Assembly: GCF_021605415.1 (NCBI RefSeq)
Contig: NZ_WKEQ01000001.1
Span: forward strand, 303,357 to 367,356
DNA from: Pseudomonas syringae
GTDB lineage: Bacteria; Pseudomonadota; Gammaproteobacteria; Pseudomonadales; Pseudomonadaceae
Direction: 5' to 3'
Length of the DNA stretch: 64,000 nt
Shown here: one piece after another, positions 44,909 to 54,284 of the stretch
How positions within the stretch are numbered: position 1 is the first letter of the stretch
How the letters are laid out: each line of letters opens with the position of its first letter
Made by a program: the position numbers and the translations under genes
The notes under the pieces: model-generated
Seen by the model: only the letters and a program-made list of their open reading frames with translations
Told to the model about the DNA's origin: nothing
Databases searched by the model: none

Positions 44909-45202
44909 GTGGGAGCTGACTTGCCAGCGATGACGATGGCACAGGCTCAATCTCTGCCGATGACACACCACTGAAACATGTAGGAGCGAGCCTGCTCGCG
45001 ATGGCGGCCTGTCAGTCGATAATTGTTGGATGACACACCGCTATCGCTGGCAAGCCAGCTCCCACAGGAATCTCGGTGGGTGCAAAAACCTGCGCCATAC
45101 CGAAAACCTGTGGGAGCCTGGCTTGCCAGCGATGGCGGTCCCACAGGCTCAATACCTGTAACTGACACACCACTATCGCTGACAAGCCAGCTCCCACAGG
45201 TT
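44909..45202. repeat. REPIN cluster between gntP and the epimerase gene
   Basis: At least five palindromic REP units with cores CTGTGGGAGC-TGGCTTGCCAGCGATG, GTAGGAGCGAGCCTGCTCGCGATGGCGG and their inverses GCTGGCAAGCCAGCTCCCACAGG, separated by ACTGACACACCACT-type spacers. Two REP subtypes are mixed. This fills the 512-bp gene-free gap together with the operon control region; no coding frame here is credible. Confidence 0.85.
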
Positions 45203-45230
45203 CGGTGTTGTTTATCTATTCACCAAGCGC

Positions 45231-46124
45231 TCACACCATTTCATTACGAATCCATTCAACCACCGATGTGCGCTTCGGTACCCAGCCCAGCCGTTCGCGG
45301 GCGTGTTTGCCACGTACGCGGCTGTTGGAGCCGAGGCCGTAGTTGGCCATTTCGTAGCCCCATTCGGCTTCGGCCTCTTTCAGCGGCCAGTCCTGTGCCT
45401 CGCCAAGATTGAGGGTCTGGGCCATGGCGGTAGTCATGTCAATGAACGATGCTTCACCGCTTTCGACGAAGTAGAACGTGCCCGGTACATTCCTGGTCAG
45501 CGCCAGCAGGTACAACGCCACCACGTCTTCAATGTGCACGTTGGACCAGATGTTCTGGCCCGTGCCGACGTGACGCACGATGCCGCTTTTGCGGGCCTGT
45601 TTGAGCAGGCGCGGCAGTTGCACGCTGTCCCGATTGACGCCCAGGCTGTGGCCGTAGATCAAGGTGTTGCAGATGACTGCCGAATTCACGCCTTCTTGCG
45701 CGGCGGCGAGGATCAGGTTGTCGATGGCCACACGGGCGGCTTTGTCGACAGTGGGCGCCGGCAGGTTGCCTTCGTAATAAATAACGTCACTGGATTTACC
45801 ACCCGAGGCGTCGCCGACGATGCTCGAACCGCTGGTGTGCAGGAATATTTTATTCGAACCGCGCAGGGCGCCGAGCAAGGCTTCGACCGCGCCGCGATGG
45901 TCGCTGCTGGCGGCGTTGATCACGGCGTCGGCGGCGCGGGCCTGCTCGGCGAGTATCGCGCTGTCGTCGAGGGTGCCGATGACCGAATGGATGCCCAGGG
46001 CTTTCAGTTCGGCAGCCTGTTCGGCGCTGCGCACCAGACCGGTGACGGTGTGGCCGGCCTGAACCAGACCGGTGGCGATGGAACCGCCGATGAAGCCGGC
46101 GGCGCCGGTGACGAATACGTTCAT
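45231..46124 (-). CDS. NAD-dependent epimerase/dehydratase family protein
   Basis: Extended short-chain dehydrogenase of 297 aa from ATG 46124. The Rossmann motif is VTGAAGFIGGSIATGLVQAGHTVTGLVR at the N-terminus; the usual YxxxK is replaced by DVIYYEGN around residue 135, so the catalytic Tyr is not obvious. GSNSRVRGKHARERLGWVP near the C-terminus is typical of atypical SDRs. The substrate is unknown. It lies 103 bp downstream of the LysR gene, same strand. Confidence 0.85.
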   Translation of the reverse strand: MNVFVTGAAGFIGGSIATGLVQAGHTVTGLVRSAEQAAELKALGIHSVIGTLDDSAILAEQARAADAVINAASSDHRGAVEALLGALRGSNKIFLHTSGSSIVGDASGGKSSDVIYYEGNLPAPTVDKAARVAIDNLILAAAQEGVNSAVICNTLIYGHSLGVNRDSVQLPRLLKQARKSGIVRHVGTGQNIWSNVHIEDVVALYLLALTRNVPGTFYFVESGEASFIDMTTAMAQTLNLGEAQDWPLKEAEAEWGYEMANYGLGSNSRVRGKHARERLGWVPKRTSVVEWIRNEMV

Positions 46125-46227
46125 GGAGGACTCTCCCTGCGGGTTAAGTGATGCAACGAGTATCGATGACCGATGCCCATGCAAACAGCCGCCGCCGCCC
46201 AAATCACTCTTGCGCAAGAATCACGAA

Positions 46228-47139
46228 TCAGCCTTTGAAATTCGCATTGGCGTACGCCGCGAGTTTGCTCTGGATGAAGTCGAGGAAGCATTGAATCCGC
46301 AGCGCCAGTTGCGAGTTGCGGTAGAACACGGCGTTGATCGGCTGGCGATAACCGCTGTTGAATTCACCCAGCAACACCGTCAGGCGCCCGGCACGGATGT
46401 CGTCGATGGTCATGAAATGCGACAAACAAGCGATGCCCTGCCCTTCCAGTGCCAACTGCCGCACGGTCTCGCCGCTGGAGGCGCTGATGGCCGGTGTGAT
46501 CGGCCAGCGGTCGCCATGCACGTAACGCAACGGCCACTGGTTGAGCCCTTCGTTCTGGGTAAAACCGAGCAGCGCGTGCTCGTTGAGATCAGCCACGGCT
46601 TGCGGTGTGCCGTGCTTCTCCAGATACGCCGGGCTGGCCACGATCAGCAGCGGACTGCAACCCAAAGATCGCGCGTGCAAGGTTGAATCGGCGAGGGGGC
46701 CAATGCGAATGGCGATGTCGGTGCTTTGTTCCAGCAAGTCAATGATCAGGTCATTGCTGTTGAGTTCGAGCAGGATGTCCGGGTAGAGACGGCGGAACTC
46801 ATCGATGTAGGGCACGACGGCGTGGAGCATGAACGGTGAGGCCGCGTTGATTCGCAATCGCCCGGACGGGTTTTGCTGGCGTGAGGTCAGGCGCTCTTCG
46901 AGTTGATCCATCTGGTCGAGGATCAGCTTGGCCTGCTCGAAGAAATACTTGCCCTCCTCGGTCAGATCCATGCGCCGCGTCGTGCGGTTGATCAGCGTGG
47001 TATCGAGCTTGGCTTCCAGCCGCGACAGCGTGCGGCTGACCGCCGACGGTGTTTGCCCGACCTGCTCGGCGGCGGCGGAGATCGAGCCGCATTCGATCAC
47101 GCAGACGAAAATCTGTAGCTCATCGGATCGGGCTTTCAC
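46228..47139 (-). CDS. LysR-family transcriptional regulator
   Basis: 303-aa regulator. The winged-helix domain has ISAAAEQVGQTPSAVSRTLSRLEAKLDTTLINRTTRRMDLTEEG; the effector domain follows from about residue 90. Start GTG 47139 lies 6 bases after AAGGA, and fits the LysR domain better than ATG 47193, which would overlap mdaB. It may control the epimerase gene downstream or mdaB upstream; all three share one strand. Confidence 0.9.
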   Translation of the reverse strand: MKARSDELQIFVCVIECGSISAAAEQVGQTPSAVSRTLSRLEAKLDTTLINRTTRRMDLTEEGKYFFEQAKLILDQMDQLEERLTSRQQNPSGRLRINAASPFMLHAVVPYIDEFRRLYPDILLELNSNDLIIDLLEQSTDIAIRIGPLADSTLHARSLGCSPLLIVASPAYLEKHGTPQAVADLNEHALLGFTQNEGLNQWPLRYVHGDRWPITPAISASSGETVRQLALEGQGIACLSHFMTIDDIRAGRLTVLLGEFNSGYRQPINAVFYRNSQLALRIQCFLDFIQSKLAAYANANFKG

Positions 47140-47189
47140 GGGTGTCCTTTTTGAAATCGCCAAGAACGCCAGATAATAGCCCGAAACAC

Positions 47190-47780
47190 TCAACCCTTGA
47201 GGCCGAACACCTCAGCCAGATGCTGCTCGTAACGCGCCACGTCCGCTTCGATGTTCGGGCGTTTCATCACGTCCACGCACAGGAAAGTCGGCAGGCCGGT
47301 CATGCCGAGGAACTCGTTGGCCTTATGGAACGGGAAATACACCGCGTCGACGCCTTTGGCTTCGAAGAAGTCGGTCGGGTCGTCAAAGGCTTGCTGCGGT
47401 GCGTTCCAGGTCAGCGACAACATGTATTGCTTGCCGTGTACCAGGCCGCCGCTGCCATATTTCTGCGATGCATCGGAACGGGTGCGACCGTCACTGGCGT
47501 AGAGGCTGCCGTGGCCTTCGGTAAAGACTTCGTCGATGTACTTTTTCACGGTCCACGGCGCGCCCATCCACCAGCCCGGCATCTGATAAATGATCACGTC
47601 GGCCCAGAGGAATTTCGCCACTTCTTCGGCGACATCGTAACCCTCGTCGATGAAGGTGGTTTTCACGTCGAGACCGCCGCGATCCAGCACCGCCAATGCA
47701 GTCTCGTGCAAGGTGGCGTTGTAGCGACCGTCGGAGTGGGCGAATTTTTTACCGCCATTGAGCAGCAGAACTTTTTTCAT
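47190..47780 (-). CDS. mdaB: NAD(P)H:quinone oxidoreductase MdaB
   Basis: Flavodoxin-like FAD enzyme that reduces quinones by two electrons, avoiding semiquinones. From ATG 47780 it is 196 aa: MKKVLLLNGGKKFAHSDGRYN, then IIYQMPGWWMGAPWTVKKYIDEVFTEGHGSLYASDGRTR and KQYMLSLTWNAPQQAFDD, close to E. coli MdaB. It is divergent from a YgiN-like monooxygenase; in E. coli mdaB and ygiN are adjacent, and the pair has been proposed as a quinone redox cycle. Confidence 0.93.
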   Translation of the reverse strand: MKKVLLLNGGKKFAHSDGRYNATLHETALAVLDRGGLDVKTTFIDEGYDVAEEVAKFLWADVIIYQMPGWWMGAPWTVKKYIDEVFTEGHGSLYASDGRTRSDASQKYGSGGLVHGKQYMLSLTWNAPQQAFDDPTDFFEAKGVDAVYFPFHKANEFLGMTGLPTFLCVDVMKRPNIEADVARYEQHLAEVFGLKG

Positions 47781-47978
47781 GAAAGCCTCGATTGGTTTCC
47801 ACAGCCCAGCACAGCGGCCGGTTGAATGGAGAAGGTGAGAATTGGATGGCGGCAGATTAGCGATCCGCCTCGCGCGGAGAAAGCACCGATTACGCAAATA
47901 TCATTTGATCAAAACGCACGAATCGACCATCTATTGTTGCCGTAGGATTGGCCGCCATCTGCTATCGAGGAATGTTTA

Positions 47979-48296
47979 ATGTTGAGTGAACGCCAGGGTT
48001 TCATCCTGCACGCCAAGACCCGTCCGGAAAAATCCGACGCGTTTGAAGCGTTTTTCCGCGCCTATGTCGAACCGAGTCGCGCCGAACCGGGCTGCATCGA
48101 ATACCACATGCTGCGCGACGTGGAAGACCCGTCGCTGTTCATCTTCTACGAAATCTGGGAAACCCAGGCGCATCTGGACGTGCATTCAAACCTGCCACAC
48201 ATGCAACAGTTTCTTGCTCAGCGCATGGAATACCTCGAGCGCGATTTCGATATTCGCCCGATCGAAATGCTCAGCGCGTCATCGGCTAACCGCTGA
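47979..48296 (+). CDS. Antibiotic biosynthesis monooxygenase family (YgiN-like)
   Basis: 105-aa dimeric alpha-beta barrel (ABM) protein. The family pattern is seen in GFILHAKTRPEKSDAFEAFFRAYVEPSRAEPGCIEYHMLRDVEDPSLFIFYEIWETQAHLDVHSNLPHMQQF. E. coli YgiN is a quinol monooxygenase; the divergent mdaB gene supports a similar role here. The stop overlaps the convergent TauE-type gene by 11 bp. The start was placed at ATG 47979. Confidence 0.88.
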   Translation: MLSERQGFILHAKTRPEKSDAFEAFFRAYVEPSRAEPGCIEYHMLRDVEDPSLFIFYEIWETQAHLDVHSNLPHMQQFLAQRMEYLERDFDIRPIEMLSASSANR

Positions 48297-49050
48297 TCAG
48301 CAAATGCGCGCCAAGCAGGCCCAGGCCGATGAAGAACACACGCTTGAACAGCACGGCGCTGATCCGCTGACGCAGCCATTGCCCGAGCCACATGCCGAGC
48401 ACCGCCGGGATCAGCGCCACGAGTGAGGCGCTGAGTTCACCACCGCCCAGCGCACCGCGCCAGAGCAAGCCGCCAGCCAGCGCCAAGGTCGAGACCGTGA
48501 ATGACAGGCCCAGCGCCTGCACCAGTTCATCGCGGTTCAGACCCAGCGCTTGCAGGTAAGGCACCGCCGGAATCACAAACACCCCGGTGGCCGATGTGAT
48601 GACACCGGTGACTATGCCGCACAGCGGGCCGAGCCACGGTTCATGGCGAGTGTTGACCGTCAATGTCGGCAAAAACAGCCCGCTCAGCGCATAAAGCAAC
48701 AACGCCGCGCCGAGCCCACGCACCACCCAATGCCCGCCCGCCATGCCGATCCACAGCGTACCGATGCCGGTGCCAAGAAAGATCGCCAGCAGCATAGGCC
48801 ATAACCGTTTGATCAGACCCTTCAAATAGCCGCCGAATGCCAGTTGCCAGACGTTGGTCAGCGTCGCCGGAATAATCAGCAACGCCGCAGCCTTTGTCGG
48901 CGGCATAGCCAGACCGAGCAGGCCCATGGCGACAGTGGGCAGGCCGAGGCCGATCACGCCTTTGATCATGCCGGCGAGGATGAAGGTGATGATGACCAGT
49001 AGAGAAAGGGTCAGGCCAAGGTTTTGGTAGAAATCAGCGAGTGTGTTCAT
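48286..49050 (-). CDS. TauE/SafE-family membrane transporter
   Basis: Probable sulfite or sulfonate-type anion exporter, 254 aa from ATG 49050, with about eight hydrophobic helices. The family signature is present twice: GMIKGVIGLGLPTVAMGLLGLAMPPTKAAALL near residue 30 and TGVITSATGVFVIPAVPYLQALGLNRDELVQALGLSFTV near residue 145. It converges on and overlaps the ABM gene; the LysR gene 49250 is divergent and a likely regulator. The substrate is unproven. Confidence 0.88.
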   Translation of the reverse strand: MNTLADFYQNLGLTLSLLVIITFILAGMIKGVIGLGLPTVAMGLLGLAMPPTKAAALLIIPATLTNVWQLAFGGYLKGLIKRLWPMLLAIFLGTGIGTLWIGMAGGHWVVRGLGAALLLYALSGLFLPTLTVNTRHEPWLGPLCGIVTGVITSATGVFVIPAVPYLQALGLNRDELVQALGLSFTVSTLALAGGLLWRGALGGGELSASLVALIPAVLGMWLGQWLRQRISAVLFKRVFFIGLGLLGAHLLISG

Positions 49051-49124
49051 GGGGTGAGCATGCAGTCGAATGGGCATATTGAAAATCCGCCATATACTGA
49101 GGCTGCCTCTTGAATCTGCGGAGG

Positions 49125-49243
49125 CTCATCGTTCCCATGCTCCGCGGGGGAATGCAGCCCGTGACGCTCCGCGTCACCTGCCGAAGCGGACGCGCAGCGT
49201 CCAATGAGGCATTCCCACGCAGAGCGTGGGAACGATCAGCGAG
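49125..49243. repeat. REPIN between TauE-type and LysR genes
   Basis: Inverted pair ATCGTTCCCATGCTCCGCGGGGGAATGC and GCATTCCCACGCAGAGCGTGGGAACGATC around an inner GACGCTCCGCGTC hairpin. This is a third REP subtype in the window, and it lies directly in the divergent promoter region, 7 bp before the LysR start. Confidence 0.85.
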
Positions 49244-49249
49244 CAGCCC

Positions 49250-50176
49250 ATGCACTTCGACTTCACCGACCTGAGCCTCTATCTCAACATCCTCGACACC
49301 GGCAACATCACCGCCGGCGCCGCCCGTAGCCATCTCTCGCTCGCCGCCGCCAGTGCGCGCATCCGTGCGATGGAAGCGTCACTGGGCACCGAGTTTCTCC
49401 AGCGCGGCCGCCGTGGTGTCACGCCGACAGCCGCCGGTAAAGCACTGGCCCATCACGCGCGTATTCTTCTGCAACAGGCCGAACGCATGCAGCAGGACTT
49501 GGCCGACTACGCCCAAGGCGTCAAGGGTCAGGTACGGCTGCTGTGCAACACCACGGCGATCACTGAATACCTGCCCGAAGTGCTCGCGGATTTTTTACGC
49601 AGTCATCCCAATCTCGACATCGATTTGCAGGAACTGCCCAGCGCCCGCATCACGCATGCCTTGCGCCAGGGAGCGGCGGATCTGGGTATCGTGTCTGACG
49701 CGGTGGACACCACCGGCTTACAGACGTTGGCGTTTCGCGACGATCCCCTGGTGTTGATTCTGCCCCTTGACCATCCGATGTCCGGCGCGATGGACGTCAG
49801 CTTCAGCGAAGCCTTGCAACACGATTTCGTCGGACTCAGCGCCGACAGCGCCCTTGCGGTGTATCTGGAAGAACAGGCGCTGCACAGCGGCGCGCGCATG
49901 CAAATCCGCATCCGCGCCGATGGTTTTGATGGGGTCATGCGCATGGTCGCGCGAGGTGCAGGGTTGGCCATCGTGCCGCTGGCGGCGGTCGAGCGTGCGA
50001 CGCCACAAGCCTTCAAATGTTTGCCGCTCAACGAACCCTGGGCACAGCGCACTCTGCAACTGTGCGCCCGGGACTTCAGCGCATTGCCGGCTTACGCGTG
50101 TGCCTTGTTACAATCCCTGAGCGATCCGCGCGCTTCTGGACAGCTGGATGTCGAGCACAGACAACTGCCGGGTTAA
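49250..50176 (+). CDS. LysR-family transcriptional regulator
   Basis: 308 aa. HTH in NILDTGNITAGAARSHLSLAAASARIRAMEASLGTEFLQRGRRGVTPTAAG; the substrate-binding domain follows (LLCNTTAITEYLPEVLADFLRSHPNLDIDLQELPSARITHAL). ATG 49250 matches the usual LysR N-terminus although the ribosome-binding site is weak; an ATG at 49226 lies inside the REP. It is divergent from the TauE-type transporter, a common regulator-target arrangement. Confidence 0.9.
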   Translation: MHFDFTDLSLYLNILDTGNITAGAARSHLSLAAASARIRAMEASLGTEFLQRGRRGVTPTAAGKALAHHARILLQQAERMQQDLADYAQGVKGQVRLLCNTTAITEYLPEVLADFLRSHPNLDIDLQELPSARITHALRQGAADLGIVSDAVDTTGLQTLAFRDDPLVLILPLDHPMSGAMDVSFSEALQHDFVGLSADSALAVYLEEQALHSGARMQIRIRADGFDGVMRMVARGAGLAIVPLAAVERATPQAFKCLPLNEPWAQRTLQLCARDFSALPAYACALLQSLSDPRASGQLDVEHRQLPG

Positions 50177-50228
50177 CGGGCGCTATAGGGTGCAACTTCG
50201 TTCCTCACCCACACTGCCCGGAGTTGCC

Positions 50229-50579
50229 ATGACCGCGACCGCACCTATCACCGTTCTTCGCGACACTCACCCGCTGCCGGTGCTCGACGCCTGCAAATGG
50301 GAAAAACTCGAAGGCGACCCGCACACCGTCAACCTCAACGCCTACACCAGTGAGGACGGCAGCAAGATCATGGGCACCTGGATCTGCACGCCGGGCAAGT
50401 GGTACGTGGAATACGTGAAGTGGGAATACTGCCACTTTCAGGAAGGCTACTGCGTCATCACCCCGGAAGGCATGGCGCCGATTCACCTGCGCGCCGGTGA
50501 CATCTTCGTCATCGAGCCGGGCATGAAAGGCACGTGGGAAGTGGTCGAAACCGTGCGCAAATATTTCGTCTTCGCCTGA
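50229..50579 (+). CDS. Cupin domain protein
   Basis: 116-aa single-domain cupin (cupin_3/DUF861-like). The barrel shows GTWICTPGKWYVEYVKWEYCHFQEGYCVITPEGMAPIHLRAGDIFVIEPGMKGTWEVVE, with EYCHFQEGYC in place of the usual His-containing metal motif 1; metal binding is therefore uncertain. ATG 50229 follows GGAG. It lies 52 bp after the LysR gene on the same strand. The function is unknown. Confidence 0.82.
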   Translation: MTATAPITVLRDTHPLPVLDACKWEKLEGDPHTVNLNAYTSEDGSKIMGTWICTPGKWYVEYVKWEYCHFQEGYCVITPEGMAPIHLRAGDIFVIEPGMKGTWEVVETVRKYFVFA

Positions 50580-50608
50580 CAAAAAAATCGCAGCCCCGAC
50601 GCCGCGCC

Positions 50609-50640
50609 CTGTAGGAGCTGCCGAAGGCTGCGATCTTTTC
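50609..50640. repeat. REP-like hairpin
   Basis: CTGTAGGAGCTGCCGAAGGCTGCGATC, inverse of the element at 41006-41035. It lies between convergent cupin and mmsB genes. Confidence 0.75.
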
Positions 50641-50693
50641 CCCCGATAAAAACCCGGAAACCGGCCCGACGCCGATCTCCGGAAACACCCCAC

Positions 50694-51581
50694 TCACTGG
50701 GGTTTGCGATAGCTATTAATGATCGCGGAAAAATCCTTGCCCCCGTCCCCGCGCTGGCTCATCGCCTGATACAACTGCTGCGCCACCGCGCCGAGCACCA
50801 CCGGTTGGTGCGCCTGACGTGCCGCTTCCGTCGCCAGCCCCAGATCCTTGAGCATCAACTCGGCACCAAAGCCGCCGGTGTAACCACGCGAGGCGGGCGC
50901 CGTTTCGACGATCCCCGGCCAAGGGTTGTACATTTCCGAACTCCAGCAGCGCCCGGTCGAACTGTTGATGATCCCGGCCAGCACGCCCGTGTCGATTCCC
51001 AGTGCATCGCCCAACGCCATGGCTTCACTGACACCGACCATCGAAATCGCCAGCAACAGGTTGTTGCAGATCTTGGCGATCTGCCCGGTGCCGACGTCGC
51101 CGCAATGCACAATGTTGCGGCCCATTTGCGCCAGCACCGGCTGCAAGGTTGCGAACAGCTCCGGCGTGGCGCCGACCATGAACGTCAGGGTGCCGGCCGT
51201 TGCACCGCCAGTGCCACCGGACACTGGCGCATCCGCCATGGCCACGCCCTGCTTGGCCGCAGCCGCCGCGACATCCCGGGCGGTTTGCGGGTCGATGGTG
51301 CTGCAATCCACCGCAGGCACGCCCTTGCCGATACCGGCCAGCACGCCATTCTCGCCAAGCCATACGCTGCGCACATGCACGGCGGCGGGCAACATGGTGA
51401 TGACCAGTTCGGCGTCTTCTGCCGCGTCCCGCGCCGAGGCGCGGATGACGCCGCCCAGTTGTTCAAGCTCGGCCAGCACAGTCGTGTTCAGGTCGACCAG
51501 GTTCAGCGAGTGGCCGGCCTTGATCAGGTTGCGCGCCATTGGCGCCCCCATGTTGCCGAGTCCGATAAATGCGATTTTCAT
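50694..51581 (-). CDS. mmsB: 3-hydroxyisobutyrate dehydrogenase
   Basis: Oxidises 3-hydroxyisobutyrate to methylmalonate semialdehyde in valine breakdown, with NAD+. The 295-aa protein has the family N-terminus KIAFIGLGNMGAPMARNLIKAGHSLNLVDLN, the substrate motif MADAPVSGGTGGATAGTLTFMVG (about 118-140) and the catalytic Lys in GQIAKICNNLLLAISM. It starts 10 bp after the mmsA stop and is the second gene of the mmsAB operon. Confidence 0.95.
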   Translation of the reverse strand: MKIAFIGLGNMGAPMARNLIKAGHSLNLVDLNTTVLAELEQLGGVIRASARDAAEDAELVITMLPAAVHVRSVWLGENGVLAGIGKGVPAVDCSTIDPQTARDVAAAAAKQGVAMADAPVSGGTGGATAGTLTFMVGATPELFATLQPVLAQMGRNIVHCGDVGTGQIAKICNNLLLAISMVGVSEAMALGDALGIDTGVLAGIINSSTGRCWSSEMYNPWPGIVETAPASRGYTGGFGAELMLKDLGLATEAARQAHQPVVLGAVAQQLYQAMSQRGDGGKDFSAIINSYRKPQ

Positions 51582-51591
51582 GTCCCGATCC

Positions 51592-53118
<1,527 letters not shown>

Positions 53119-53225
53119 GCGGATCTCCTGGACGTTGTTTTTATCTTCAGGGAGCCAAGACGATAGTTCGCCTTGTGATGAGCCATGTGTCGCGAATTGG
53201 TTGTCGGACGGTTTTTGGAGTATAG

Positions 53226-53254
53226 ATGTGCAAACTTCTAATAAGAACGCACAT
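53226..53254. promoter_or_regulatory. Nested palindrome in the mmsA / LysR divergent region
   Basis: Outer arms ATGTGC (53226-53231) and GCACAT (53249-53254) enclose inner arms TTCT and AGAA around AATA. It lies 16 bp before the LysR start and about 110 bp before mmsA. The symmetric layout fits a LysR-type binding site controlling both genes. Confidence 0.6.
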
Positions 53255-53269
53255 ATAAGCCCGTCCATC

Positions 53270-54217
53270 ATGCAAAAAAACATCACGTCTTTAGGCTCGC
53301 TGAACTGGGATGACCTCAAGTTTTTTCTTGAAGTCGCCCGCACCCGCAAGGCCAGCACCGCCGCCAAACGCCTGGCGGTCGACTACACCACCGTGTCGCG
53401 GCGCATCAGCTCGCTGGAATCGGCGCTGGGCACGTTGCTGTTCGAAAAGTCGCGCACCAGCGGCTTCGTATTGACCGCCGAAGGTCAGCGATTGCTGGGT
53501 TATGCCGAGTCGATCGAAAGCACACTGCACATGGCATGCGAGCAGGTTTCAGGCTCCGGCGTGGCATTGTCCGGGCATGTGCGCATGGGTTGCACCGAAG
53601 GGTTCGGCAGTTTTTTTATCACGCCACAATTGAGCCGTTTCGTCGACGCCTACCCCGCCATCTCGGTCGACATCCTGCCGCTGCCGCATTTCATCAGCCT
53701 GTCCAAGCGTGAGGCCGATATCGTCATCGCGTTGGAGCGCCCGGAACACGGGCCCTACGTGTGCTGCAAACTCTGCGACTACCGCTTGCAACTCTATGCG
53801 ACCCAGGACTATCTCGATAACCACCCGCCTATCCGCCGCTCGGCTGATTTGGGTGAGCACCGATTCATCAGTTACGTCGACGACCTGGCGTTCAGTTCCG
53901 AGCTTCTCTATCTGGCCAATGTCCTGCCTGGCGCCAGCGCGCACCTGCGCAGCACCAGTGTGATCGCGCAATTCGTCGCGGCGCAGCAGGGGCGCTCCCT
54001 GGCCATTTTGCCGTGTTTCCTCGCGGCACAGGATCCGCGCTTGCTGCCGGTGCTGGCGGAAGAAATCGACATCACCCGGCAGTTCTGGATGTACTGCCGG
54101 GAGGACCTGCGCAAGTTAAAGCGGATCACCCTGTTGTGGGAGTACATCCGTGAGGTGACCGAGCACAATCAGGGGCTGTTGATGGGGGAAAGTCGGCAGA
54201 TGCGTTTTGCCGATTAA
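53270..54217 (+). CDS. LysR-family regulator divergent from mmsAB
   Basis: 315 aa from ATG 53270. HTH region: [62 protein letters not shown]; effector domain follows. The frame upstream of 53270 overlaps mmsA antisense and is not used. Divergence from mmsAB and the intervening palindrome suggest it regulates valine catabolism; in P. aeruginosa that role is played by the AraC-type MmsR, so this would be a different regulator type. Confidence 0.88.
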   Translation: MQKNITSLGSLNWDDLKFFLEVARTRKASTAAKRLAVDYTTVSRRISSLESALGTLLFEKSRTSGFVLTAEGQRLLGYAESIESTLHMACEQVSGSGVALSGHVRMGCTEGFGSFFITPQLSRFVDAYPAISVDILPLPHFISLSKREADIVIALERPEHGPYVCCKLCDYRLQLYATQDYLDNHPPIRRSADLGEHRFISYVDDLAFSSELLYLANVLPGASAHLRSTSVIAQFVAAQQGRSLAILPCFLAAQDPRLLPVLAEEIDITRQFWMYCREDLRKLKRITLLWEYIREVTEHNQGLLMGESRQMRFAD

Positions 54218-54284
54218 TCGGTGCTGACCACAATCGCCACGCGACCAGACCCCTTCTCGAAGTTTTACCTGCACAGTCGCCGAT

